Part shown: in pieces, positions 35,698-45,464 of the stretch
How positions within the stretch are numbered: position 1 is the stretch's first letter
Layout: each line of letters begins with the position of its first letter
DNA from: Archegozetes longisetosus
Lineage: Eukaryota; Arthropoda; Arachnida; Sarcoptiformes; Trhypochthoniidae
Length of the DNA: 64,000 nt
Direction of reading: 5' to 3'
Assembly: GCA_018873245.2 (NCBI GenBank)
Contig: JAEMBT020000001.1
Location: 10,574,220 to 10,638,219, forward strand
Translations under genes and position numbers: made by a program
Notes under the pieces: model-generated
Database searches by the model: none
Told to the model about the DNA's origin: nothing
The model's input: only the letters and a program-made list of their open reading frames with translations

Positions 35698-36072
35698 TTG
35701 AAAACAAATCAAATTATTTTATGTGCAAAAATGAAAATAAAACTTAAAGGGAAAAAATCTGAAAATATTAAAAAGGATGTTTTGAAAGGGAACCAACATT
35801 TTGCACATCGTTCAGGGAAAATAATTCAACCGAGAAGACAAACTCTTGTTTTTAATTGTTTTTGTGAAATAAAATGCTATAATTTGTTGAGTAAAAGTCA
35901 AAAACTTGAAGTATTTAAAAGATATAATGATTTACAAAGTCATGCAGAGCAATATCTTTACTTGAAATCACTCGTTATTCCGGTCGATAATGGCAATAAA
36001 ATTAAGAAATTTGAATACTTTATAGAAGCGAAATCAGAAGAAAATCCGGTAAAGATTCTAACAAATTTTTAG
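35698..36072 (+). CDS. Transposase-like protein, N-terminal block
   Basis: A 124-codon frame, no clear ATG at the very start (TTG opens it; first ATG at about 35728). Basic, with FNCFCEIKCYNLLSKSQKLEVF, a paired-cysteine motif followed by a helical segment, and QYLYLKSLVIPV. This CxCxxKC...Q..YL arrangement fits the N-terminal region of an arthropod protein family whose C-terminal half is an RNase-H-like domain. A frame change separates it from the middle block: KVCQKAFLHIFGLKRSALRH lies at about 36248-36310 in another frame. Confidence 0.6.
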   Translation: MKTNQIILCAKMKIKLKGKKSENIKKDVLKGNQHFAHRSGKIIQPRRQTLVFNCFCEIKCYNLLSKSQKLEVFKRYNDLQSHAEQYLYLKSLVIPVDNGNKIKKFEYFIEAKSEENPVKILTNF

Positions 36073-36364
36073 TTTTATTCCTATATAAGAAGTCATTTTA
36101 AATATTAAACTTCTGAAGTTTAAACTTCTAATTGAAACTAAAACTTTATTGCTATACTTTTGATAGCTTTTGCTTTAATTTTCTCTTATTTTTTGGTGTA
36201 TACGAATTTTTTGAACTTATTTCAAAACTTTAGGAAAGTATTATTCGTGTCAAAGTTTGTCAAAAAGCTTTTTTACACATATTTGGTCTAAAGAGAAGCG
36301 CTCTAAGACATAAAATATTGAAAAATAGATCTGTTGATATGGATTTGAGGGGGAAAACACGATT

Positions 36365-37780
36365 CGAGACCACACAAAACTTTCTTTCTTGTTAATGAAG
36401 AAATCTACGATTTTATCCAATCATTACCGAGTGAACCAACTCATTATGGAAATAACAAAAGTCGCAAATATTTATCGTCTGAATTTAAGAGCATAGCAAA
36501 TGTTCACAAACTATTTATTGACTTTTTTCCTGAACATAAACATGACGTTAAATATCATTATTTTCTCAAAAGGTTTAAAAGTTCTGGTTTGACTATTGGT
36601 AAGCCCAAAGTTGATATTTGCGAAACATGCGATAAATTTCATATCGAAATTCTGAATTTGCAAAATACTCGAGAGTTTGAACTGATTAAAGAAGTCGAAA
36701 AAAAGTTAGAATTACATCAAAAAGAAGCGAATTATTTCTATGATTTGAAAGCTAAACTGAAAACTAAGTTGTTGAATGATGAAAAACAGGCAATTATTTG
36801 CTATGATTTTCAGAAGAATCTTCAAATGCCTGTTACTAATGTTTGCGTGGAATATTATTTAAGAAAGTTTTATTGCTACAATTTCGGTGTACACGATTTG
36901 AAATCAAACAAAGTTTTCATGTTTTTGTATCCTGAAAATTACGCTAAAAAAAGGGTCAAATGAAGTGATTTCATTCATTAAATATTATGTAAATCATTTT
37001 ATAAGCCCTAATGTTAAGATTTTAAATATTTTTTCTGATAACTGCTTCAGTCAAAACAAGAATAAATTTTTGTGGGCTTTTTATGAATATTTAGTTAAGA
37101 ATGCGAAATTCGATAAAATTGTAGTCCACTATCCCATACCAGGTCACTCTGTTATGGAAATAGATAGTGATTTTGGGCGCATCGAAACAAATAAGAAGAA
37201 CTATGGTCGAATTTATTATCCGACACAATATGTTAGAATTATTAAAAATACTAATATTGAAAACCCTATTGAAGTCATTTCTGTTAACTACTCTCTATAT
37301 GAAAATTCACAAATTGATTGTATACCTATTGTTAAAGTTTATGATTTCAAGAAAAAGTTTTCAGAAATCATTAGAAATAATTTAGAATATTGTTCAGAAG
37401 TGAGAAAAATTCAATTCGCCAAAACTGATACGAAAATATCTACCTCTTTATGCGCTGAATGTGATATTCAATTAGATTTATTCAAATCTGATTTTGATAT
37501 TCATAAACTTAAATATTATTTGAATGATTTATGTTTAGCTTATGAGAAAGTTTTGCCGATTTCGCGTGAAAAACTTTTAGATATTCAAAAGCTATTAAAA
37601 CACATACCAAAAACTGAATCTAAATTTTATGAAACTCTATATTCTTTAGATACAGCACCTGTTTCTAAAACGCAACAATTTTTACACCTAGTTTTTGAAA
37701 AATCTAATAAAAAGACAACCAAATCTAACCAAAAAAGAAAATCAAATCATAAAAGTAGTTCAAACAAATCGTCAAATTAA
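36365..37780 (+). CDS. Transposase-like protein, catalytic part (DUF7869-like), one frameshift
   Basis: Seen: an open frame from about 36365 (RPHKTFFLVNEEIYDFIQSL) through GKPKVDICETCDKFH (zinc-like cysteine pair), CYDFQKNLQMPVTN, YYLRKFYCYNFGVHDL and PENYAKK to a stop at 36963. The same protein continues at once in another frame from SNEVISFIKYY (about 36957), with IFSDNCFSQNKNKFLWAFYE, YPIPGHSVMEIDSDFGRIET and a lysine/serine-rich tail, ending at 37780. The shift falls in a run of seven A (36946-36952); six would restore one frame. The aspartates of CYDFQKN and FSDNCxxQNKN and the E of FGRIE are candidate metal ligands of an RNase-H-like fold. I believe the family is the one Pfam lists as DUF7869; that name is from memory and unchecked. 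Confidence 0.65.
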
Positions 37781-38123
37781 TCATATTGAAAATTGTATAA
37801 AAATATTTTTATAAAGTAAATTATAAAATGTTTGTGTATTAAGAACTTTTCATTTTGTTTGCTATAAAAATAAAGCTTATTCAAAATATAATAAATTTTT
37901 TTCGTTAGAGTTTTGACAAGTCAATGATCTGATTTGTTGATAAGTATGATTTACGAATGAGTAATTAGTTTAAAAAGTATTTAACAATAAGCATTACTAA
38001 TCAATTAAAGACTATACAACTGGTCATTTCATTATTAATCATAAGGAAAGTTTTGTATTAGTTAAGCCCTTTATGGATTTTAGTAGAGTAACAGAGGCTA
38101 CTCTTCGACTAACGCATTGATAT

Positions 38124-38564
38124 ATTGACTAAATGAACATACATAATGTTTAATGTGATATTATTTTTACTTCTACTCAAGTATACATCATACAAATATT
38201 GTGATCGATATTTTATGTCAACTAGTTACAGTTAAGTTTAATAGATGTGGTTTTAGAATGAATATTATCTGCATGATAAAAAATACGTCTCACTATATTG
38301 TCATGCAATCCATCATTAAAAATATCGAATGTAATTAAAAGTAGGACATTAGTGTAAATGTTCACTATATTTTACAAACTTCGATCAATATTGTATTTCA
38401 ATTTTAATATTTCAAATTTACGTATTTCGTCACAATTCCATTACGATAAAAAGTCATTAAAAATTGAAAATGAATTTTGAATATAATTTTGCCTGAGCAA
38501 TAGAGGAATAATATAAATAATTTGAGAAAGTATTTAAAATATTAAACTATCGACAAAAGTGAAA
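38124..38564. other. 5' flank of the duplicated Gr pseudogene
   Basis: From about 38340 this DNA is similar to the inverse of 7890-8110. Part of it (ATCCATCATTAAAA near 38310) also recurs at about 42235, upstream of the third Gr fragment. No gene. Confidence 0.5.
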
Positions 38565-40549
38565 ATGGAAGAGATCACAGGAATAAGTGATTCATTTGTG
38601 CGTTTAAAGAATGATTTGGTCATATCTAACATTGATTTAGCACTTCATGTTATTGAGCTAATTAATAGAAATGATTATAATTTTAGAGGCACAACATTTA
38701 TGCTAAATAATAGCTTTAGATTAGTGATTGAAAAGTTAATTCCAATACCTTGGATTCCATTGGAATTCCAATTCCATTCCAAAGAAATTGGAATGGAATT
38801 GGAATTAAAATTTTAAAACTTATTGGAATTGGAATTAATACCAATGAAATTGGAATTGATAGAAATTGAGACAAAATTAAGTTTAAATCAATATAATTTT
38901 TAATGAAAAGACCAAATAAGCAGGCTTTGTATATAGACTGTAGAATACAGAAAAACTTCCACTTGAGTCAGGATCTATCTTACTTGATAACCCTCTCAAT
39001 TATTTCTTATAAAACAAAGATCGTGGACAAAAGCAGAAATGAAACTCAATTAATGGCACAGAAGTCTATAATGACTCACGTATCGATACCTTGTATTGTA
39101 ATTCAATACTATATAAACAAAACTATTTTTTGCGTCAAACTTTATTGGAATCCCAATGGAATCCGATTCCATTCCAAGGAATTGGAATGGAATTGGAATT
39201 GAAATTTTAAAAACTCAATGGAATTGGAACGGAATTGGGATAGGAGTCAATGTAATTGGAATGGAATCGGAATTGAAAATTCAAAACATTTCAATCACTA
39301 CTTCAGATCTTATGCTTTGCTATTCTGGATTCTTTTCAATGCGATTCGTTACGTATATTTTATATTGGTTTCTGAAAATGGAAAAGTTCCAATCAGTTAT
39401 TTAGATGTTCTTCAGTACATCGGAGGAATAACACAGTTTCATAGATTGGAAGTGTTATGTAGTTTGATATCAGCCTTCTGCATCCTTTTACTCTTCAATT
39501 ATAGCCATGATACACAATGGCTCGAAATTATTGGAATTCTCAAAGGATTGAGACAAATGTTGGAATAAGAAGTTCTGATATACATTCTGTTGAAAAGTTT
39601 GTGTAATAGAATCAGATTCATGAGAAATATGATAAGAATCGAAAATTTAATAATAATTCTATCGATAACATTGATGTCGATCATATTACATATCATCTCT
39701 CTTGATCTGATAGATATATTAAAATACGGAATAACAGGCATAATCGTAAACTTCTTAAATTGTTTATCGGTTTTTCCTGTCCTATCTTACAGTTTTCTTT
39801 ACTATTACATAGTTTGCAAGTATTGCAGAATGAGATTTGAATTATTTAATGAAGTTCTGAAAAACGTTTCTCGTGATAAAATATTTATCGAATACAAAAT
39901 TGTAAATGAAATACTAGCAGAACATAATAATTTATGTGAACAAATTAATTCTTATAACAAATTCTGGAAAACCTATTATTTGATTATCAATTATACATTA
40001 ATACCTATAAATCTGATGCTATTACAACAAATCCTGTTTGAAAAATTAAGTATTTTAATATATATGGCATTAGTTTCTACTTTAAGTCTGTGTTTAGGAT
40101 TACATTTGATATTAAACTCGATCATTGCATCTGTTGATAAAGAGTCGTTGATATCATACAAGTGTTTGCAAAACTTTACTTTGAATGCAATTTCGTTACT
40201 CAACACTAAACATAAAATAAAGGTATTTGTGATGCATTTAATAGAATATTTTCGATAAATGTTTCATATGATTTTAGTTATTGAATGCAATGGAAAGAGT
40301 GAACAGTAAAAGACTAGTGATTGGTTTTTCATGTGGAGATCAATTCGTAATGACACCGGTTATTGCTTTTAAGGTAATCTTAGATTATTTAACAAATCAT
40401 TACGTCTTAAATTCTAGTAGTTTCATATCTAAACTAAATTATTTAAAAAATATGAATCATCATAGATGTTTGTGATTTTCGGACGATTTTTCTTATTGAC
40501 TCATATGTTTGCGAATTCATTAAAAAGAATTGACTTAATACGTCAATGA
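38565..40549 (+). pseudogene. Gustatory-receptor copy, split by an insert and frameshifted
   Basis: Seen: near-identical to the intact gene at 6504-7889 in inverse orientation. Exon 1 spans 38565-40222, exon 2 40278-40373, exon 3 40466-40549 (end lengthened by a few codons). Lesions: (1) about 0.57 kb of foreign GGAATT-rich DNA between about 38733 and 39303 after ..NNSF; (2) a one-base loss at about 39559 (ATGTTGG for ATGTATGG) that gives a stop at once; (3) a one-base gain near 39604 that restores the frame. Splice sites and the last two exons are intact. Not able to make a full receptor. Confidence 0.9.
38733..39303. mobile_element. GGAATT-rich insert with repeated foldback ends in the Gr copy
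   Basis: Seen by comparison with the empty site near 7735: about 570 bp inserted in codons for NSFKSY. Each end (about 38745-38865 and 39145-39285) has the same order of words: an inverted pair AATTCCAATTCCATTCC / GGAATGGAATTGGAATT, then AATTTTAAAA, then further GGAATTGGAATT units. The ends are thus direct repeats of about 120 bp, each with an internal foldback. Flanks CTTTAGA and CTTCAGA may be a 7-bp target duplication. No coding frame. Confidence 0.75.
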
Positions 40550-41143
40550 TTACTTTAAACTCAAACATCTCTCAAGGGTAAATTTTCTATTCAGTACCTG
40601 AGAAATATATTTTTAATTGAATTTCTTACATTTTCTCTAATAGTCCAACAATAATACCCAAAGTATTTAATTGAAAATATATATTTAATTTTATCCTAAT
40701 AATACATTTTATACCTGAGATATAAAGCGAATTATTGTAATTTAATAAATTGTTAAATTAAAATGTAGTTTCATTATTAACGTGATTGAAAATTCAATTC
40801 TTTAGAAAAATTGCTTACAATCTTATAAAGTATTATAACTCCATAAGAATTTGAATGATATACCGCTTTTATCGAGTTCACACGAGTTTATAAATAAGGT
40901 CTAAATGGAGTGTTCAAATTCATTAAAAATTTGATTGTTGAATTATTATTACAAAAATTATATATTAGTTATTGTATTTATAATATTCATTTATGATCAA
41001 AAAACCTTAAATACATATACTGTATAAGTTTTGAAGTGGTGTATCCTCGAATAATTTCAATCTGAATCTTTCATAACTTTTAGATGTTAAGTTAAACTTT
41101 AAAGTTAAAGTTAGTGTTATCTAATAATAATGTATTGCATGAA
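40550..41143. other. 3' flank of the Gr pseudogene, part of the duplication
   Basis: Collinear with the inverse of about 6010-6500, for example TAAGTTTTGAAGTGGTG at 41025 versus its complement near 6113. No gene. Confidence 0.6.
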
Positions 41144-41674
41144 TAGGACGATCACCTCTGGATTGTCTCATAATGAGACGGAAATATCACAGGGGCACCC
41201 CTACATGTTTTGAAGAAAAATGTCGCTTTAATTAGTCGTTACAAATATTTAGATGTCAAACAATATATTCTAATACTAAAACATTGAAAATTATTGATCA
41301 TGGTTGATTTCAAAGGTATACTTTTTGTTAGAAATGGCATCTTTCAAAAGTTTGTTATTCAAAAGTAAGGAATACTGGTTCATATCAGACATATATCTAG
41401 GCGGAAAAGATTAATTCTATAACTTTCAGTTTTAAACAACACATGTTCAAAACATTAAACTGGGGTTCTTAATCACTTATCATTCGTAAAATAAATTCAA
41501 TGTTTGAATTTTTAAGAAATATCTTTCTAAACACATTTTTCAAAATGAAAGTTGAAGAACGTGACAATTAATTGTCCCGTCGAGAGTTTTTGGTCTGACG
41601 GGATTTCTGCCTTTTATCTTCAAAAAGACAGGGCTGTCCCGTCAAAAGGGACGGGTAGTCAGCATATGCATGAA
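41136..41674 (-). mobile_element. hAT-type MITE, copy 4 (523 bp), inverted
   Basis: Seen: 41144-41666 flanked by TGCATGAA on both sides (41136-41143, 41667-41674). The order is reversed relative to the other copies: CACCTCTGG...CCCGTCAAAAGGGACGGGTAGTC. The homologous DNA near 6000-6010 lacks it, giving the empty site. Confidence 0.9.
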
Positions 41675-42454
41675 CTATGATATAAATTTACTAACTCGTC
41701 ATTTATTTTGACTTCGGCTCTGCTAAACCTAACTATGAACATCTTTCATTGATCCCAGGGTCTTAATCCTTAATATTAATTATAAGTTTAAGTTTAATAC
41801 TTTAATCAGAATCTCTGGACTTCATTCGCCATAAGGAATTATAGTTAGAAACCTCAAAAAACTTCAATTTTGGGTTGTAAATCTTTAAAAGAAATTAAAT
41901 CGAAAAGACTAAAAGTTTTAAGTTTTTGAAAATCTTGAAACTTGTTAAAAGTTCATAAACTTATTAAAGCAAAACTTTAGTTTAATTTAGTTGTTTCAAA
42001 ATGAGTTTTTTCAAATATAAATTTCAAGATCCAATAATCAATATTCGGATTTAGTGGATACATGTGTAATTGTTTATTAGATAGTTAATTTTGCCTGAGC
42101 TCGAACTAGCATCAAGTGAATACTTGAGTTGATATTTTGCCACCAATATATATAATTAGAGTTATCCTCAATTTAGTTGATCATTAAATAGTTTACACAC
42201 AATGATGAAAACATTATGCATATATGTTTTGTAATCCATCATTAAAATATATTAAATTTGAAAACGAAACATTATCTAAAGTATCAACTTTTTGAATAGC
42301 AAAAATAGATCGATATTGGTATTCAATTATACTTTGGTAGTTCATTAAATAACTCAAAATATTTTTCGAGAATAATCTTAATGATTTGTAGGGCGGTCAG
42401 TAAAACTTCGAAGAATATTTTTCGTTCTGTAGGGTATTCTAATCATAAAATTAT
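41675..42454. other. Spacer between Gr pseudogene and Gr fragment
   Basis: The first about 150 bp continue the homology with the inverse of 5880-6000 (AACCTAACTATGAACATC at 41728). The rest resembles other Gr 5' flanks only in short words. No gene. Confidence 0.45.
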
Positions 42455-42700
42455 AGTTAGAAGTTGAGAATATAGAAGAAATTAAACAAGTCAGTGATTC
42501 ATTTGTGACTTTGAATAATGGTTTAATTATATCTGATATGGATTCAATACTTAATGCGATTAGACTGATAAATAGATATGAAAACAATTTCAGTGGCAGA
42601 ATATTAGGACTGAAAAATAGCTGCAGATCTTATACTCTGTTATTTTGAATATTTTCCAATGCAATTCGTTGCAGATTTGCTAGGTGGTTATACATTTTAG
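42455..42700 (+). pseudogene. Gr 5' fragment (N-terminus only)
   Basis: Seen: EIKQVSDSFVTLNNGLIISD, then AIRLINRYENNFSGR and NSCRSYTLLF followed by a stop and FSNAIR, which matches the first about 75 residues of the gene at 6504-7889. There is no remaining exon after about 42700. A truncated third copy of this subfamily. Confidence 0.7.
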
Positions 42701-42925
42701 AGCTCTAGATCAGTTTTTACTTCTTTCATAATAGTTGATAAACTATAACCTTTAATGTTTTGTATTTCATGTGAAGTTTGTATAATTTTATTAGTACTTT
42801 AAATGTTTACATTGTTTGACGCATTATTATATTAAATGCAGATCATATTCAATTTCAAGTTTCATTTTACAGATCATGAGATTTATATTGTAGTTAAAGT
42901 CACATTAAAAAACTTTAGAAGAGGA

Positions 42926-43208
42926 TTTGGATGGAGGGGTCACTGGGGTGCAGTGGACAATGAGTCGAGCCTTGCGGCGGAAGTCCCAGGTTTGAATCTC
43001 GTATTCGCTATACTTCTTTGATGGCGACATGCTGGTCTCATGTCCTCGGCTATAACCGCCTTCGGCCCGACGTACATGTCCCGCCTGACCGCCTCGAAAA
43101 ACTCACTCTGTAAATGGGGCTCGAGTGAGTCTCCCGAAGGGAGTTGGGCCCGCGTTAGTCTCCCTAAAGGGAGGGAAACGCACGAAAATGAAATGAAACT
43201 TTGGATGG
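42926..43208 (+). repeat. tRNA-derived SINE, copy 2, with 9-bp TSD
   Basis: Seen: 42935-43199 flanked by TTTGGATGG (42926-42934, 43200-43208). Head GGGGTCACTGGGGTGCAGTG (A-box region), degenerate B box CAGGTTTGAATCTCG, then the same body as the copy at 15783-16044 (GTCCTCGGCTATAACCGCC, CTCGAAAAACTCACTCTGTA) and an A-rich tail CACGAAAATGAAATGAAAC. The two small frames across it (42836-43264) are artefacts. Confidence 0.9.
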
Positions 43209-44263
43209 GTGCTTGTAGTCAAGGCTTCATTGATAAACCTTATAATGATTGTAGAAAAGTGTGAAGATGTTTGTAAATTTTATAGATTCTTGCGTGAAAA
43301 TCCTTAAAACTTAAAATTCTGTAAATGTTTATTACAGTATTCACTGAAAATATTTCGAGTTATTTATCTCAAAAAATCTAAAATACGAGAAAACAATTAA
43401 AAGGTGAGCCGTCATGTCTGAAGGATTTATGATATCCTATTATTTAACTGATTCGCTAAAGCATAAATGTTCTTGCCTAATCGTTCGTCAAAATGATTCT
43501 TGTTGTCAATCAAACTTCGTTCTTCATCGACACAAACAGAATAATACTTATATAACATGTTTTCATACTACTGTATGCAATTAACTTTCGTGCGTTAAAG
43601 GGATATTTAGGAAATTTTAATCGTAATCAGAATCTTCTTGTGTCCGAAATAAGTTTATTAGCCATATAACAGAGAAAATCACAGCTAAAAGCATAAATTC
43701 TGAACAATGAAAAGTTTGGTGACAGTTAAAAATAGTGTTATTAAAAATAATGAATTTAGGTATAACTAAACCCATAGCTTATGTTTAGATGGTACATAGA
43801 ATTATAAATACCTGTCTATATGTTATTTTGATCATAATCATAATGAAAATCTAATGTATAGTCTGGAAAAGAAGCTCTTTTTTATTCCGAATAGAACACA
43901 TGAATCCTGTTAACTAATTCTCTATCAATTTAAAGTTCAAAGTTAAAGCGGATTCCTTATCTATAATTTAAGATAAAAAGTTTAAAACTCATCGGTTACT
44001 AACTTTATTAATAGATTAATTTAAACTACATATACTCATAAAAAATATGTTTCAGATATTGCGATCCTATTGCCGGTATTGATTAGTAAAATCAATAATG
44101 ATTCAAATCAAGTAAGTAAATCAAGGATACGGAAAACTAATCTTTTAGAAAACAATTAGATGTTGTATTTTCTATTTAGTGTGCATTCAATTGAATTAGA
44201 ACACTAATAACTGTAAAAAACTTGATCAGCAAAAATATTGACTTAATATCAAAAATATTTATA
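43209..44263. other. AT-rich spacer
   Basis: No gene or repeat recognised. Confidence 0.45.
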
Positions 44264-44439
44264 CAGTCTGACCCGGCTATTGGCAACTCGGTTATAGGCA
44301 AACCAGGTTGTTAGCAAACGATTTATTCAGTACCAACTAATCCAATTATATGTTAAAGAGTTGGGATATAGGCAAACCCAGTTATAAGCAACTTATGTTC
44401 TACACACCGACCGGTTGTCTATAACCGGGTCAGACTGTA
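44262..44439 (+). mobile_element. pogo/Tc1-like MITE, copy 2 (174 bp, TA flanks)
   Basis: Seen: 44264-44437, termini CAGTCTGACCCGG / CCGGGTCAGACTG (13 bp perfect), TA on both sides. Same family as 11248-11413; better preserved. Confidence 0.88.
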
Positions 44440-44679
44440 TTTATTTTACTTTAGTAAAACTATTGAATCAAATGTGAAACGCGGCAGTCATTTTTACTGT
44501 CATTTTTACTATCATTAAAAGTTTTATTTATTGGTATTACTGTCTCTAACTAAAGAATAGAAAAATAATCTAGAATAGGGATTAGTTAAGTAAGTAGAAT
44601 AGTTATCTTTAATGGGAGACAAACATATGCTGAATAACTTCATACTGTCGTCACGCGAATTACAATCGAAGTCAAAACA

Positions 44680-44687
44680 TATAAATA
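44680..44687 (+). promoter_or_regulatory. TATA box of the small secreted-protein gene
   Basis: TATAAATA lies 88 bp before the ATG at 44768, a normal spacing for a TATA promoter with a short untranslated leader. Inferred from sequence only. Confidence 0.6.
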
Positions 44688-44767
44688 GAAGATTTTCAAA
44701 CTCTTAAGATCAAATTAAGTAAAGTTCCAAATTCTTGTTCAGAAGGAATAAAACTTAATCAACAAAA

Positions 44768-45364
44768 ATGTTTAAAATATTATTGATCTCTATAATTCTA
44801 TCAACAACCGTCTACTGCGAACTCGTGGGTTTTGAAGACAACGAAGCCTTACTATTAGCTCAAGAACAATCTGGTGCTCTTTTAGAGCCACCAAAAGAAG
44901 TTTATGAAAAAATACATAAAGACTTAGCGGCCATTCGCAAGGCATTTCCAGTCGTGGCCAATATTGGACACCAGTCACCGTATGTCGTCGGATCAATAAT
45001 ATGCCAAAAGTTCACTAAAGACGCTGCCGCTAAACTCAATGTCAGTGAATTTGGTCCAATCCAAGAGCATAGAATGGGAAGTTTAGATTTCGATGTCATC
45101 ACTTTCTCGAAGCCGTACAATTCGATTAAACTTATTCAGGTTTTGGCTGAAAAAGGTTTAGCCACTCACTGTGAGGTCAATGGAAGGATTGGTATGAGTT
45201 CGCAGGTCTCGGTTGGGCCCGATAATACCTATGTCTTCTACAGAGGATGGGGTGATTGTCAAGCCGGTTGTATAAATAAACATTACTGGACTTTTTCGGT
45301 TAAGGACGATAAAGTAACTTTAGTTAAAGAGACTGGTAATGATATCGGAGACATTAAAGCATAA
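44768..45364 (+). CDS. Small secreted protein, single exon, function unknown
   Basis: 198 aa, no intron. A signal peptide (MFKILLISIILSTTVYCE) gives a mature protein of about 180 aa with cysteines in IICQKF, THCEV and GDCQAGC, so it may be disulfide-bonded. The C-terminal word YVFYRGWGDCQAGCINKHYW followed by TF is the most striking part: similar G(W)GDCxAGCIxxHYW motifs occur, as far as I recall, in proteins from bacteria, which raises the question of transfer, but this is unverified. Supporting expression signals: TATA at 44680 and AATAAA at 45451. Codon use is not obviously different from neighbours. Not a recognised enzyme; could be a salivary or gut secreted protein. Confidence 0.85.
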   Translation: MFKILLISIILSTTVYCELVGFEDNEALLLAQEQSGALLEPPKEVYEKIHKDLAAIRKAFPVVANIGHQSPYVVGSIICQKFTKDAAAKLNVSEFGPIQEHRMGSLDFDVITFSKPYNSIKLIQVLAEKGLATHCEVNGRIGMSSQVSVGPDNTYVFYRGWGDCQAGCINKHYWTFSVKDDKVTLVKETGNDIGDIKA

Positions 45365-45450
45365 AAATTGAATTAGTCTACCTTTTATATTAATTTTTTG
45401 TATTGCATTCCATAATGACTTAAATCTAATCAGTAAAATAATGTTATTGA

Positions 45451-45456
45451 AATAAA
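45451..45456 (+). terminator. Poly(A) signal AATAAA
   Basis: Canonical AATAAA 87 bp after the stop of the secreted-protein gene; likely its 3' end signal. Confidence 0.55.
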
Positions 45457-45464
45457 TATTTATC

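Larger units (their letters stand above)
35479..38123 (+). mobile_element. 2.6-kb DNA transposon with perfect 27-bp TIRs
   Basis: Seen: 35483-38119. Left end begins CAATGCGTTAGTCGAAGAGT; the right end (38093-38119) is its exact inverse over 27 bp. ATAT flanks both ends (35479-35482, 38120-38123), compatible with a 4-bp target duplication, although ATAT is common here. Inside are three collinear reading-frame blocks of one transposase-like protein (separate entries). It lies immediately upstream of the duplicated Gr pseudogene. Confidence 0.85.

Noticed and set aside
38340..41820. Receptor copy as an independent functional gene
   Set aside because: The insert, the frameshift and the immediate stop in exon 1 rule out a full-length product.
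42836..43264. Two small plus-strand coding frames
   Set aside because: They lie across the SINE copy at 42935-43199 and follow its sequence, not a gene.
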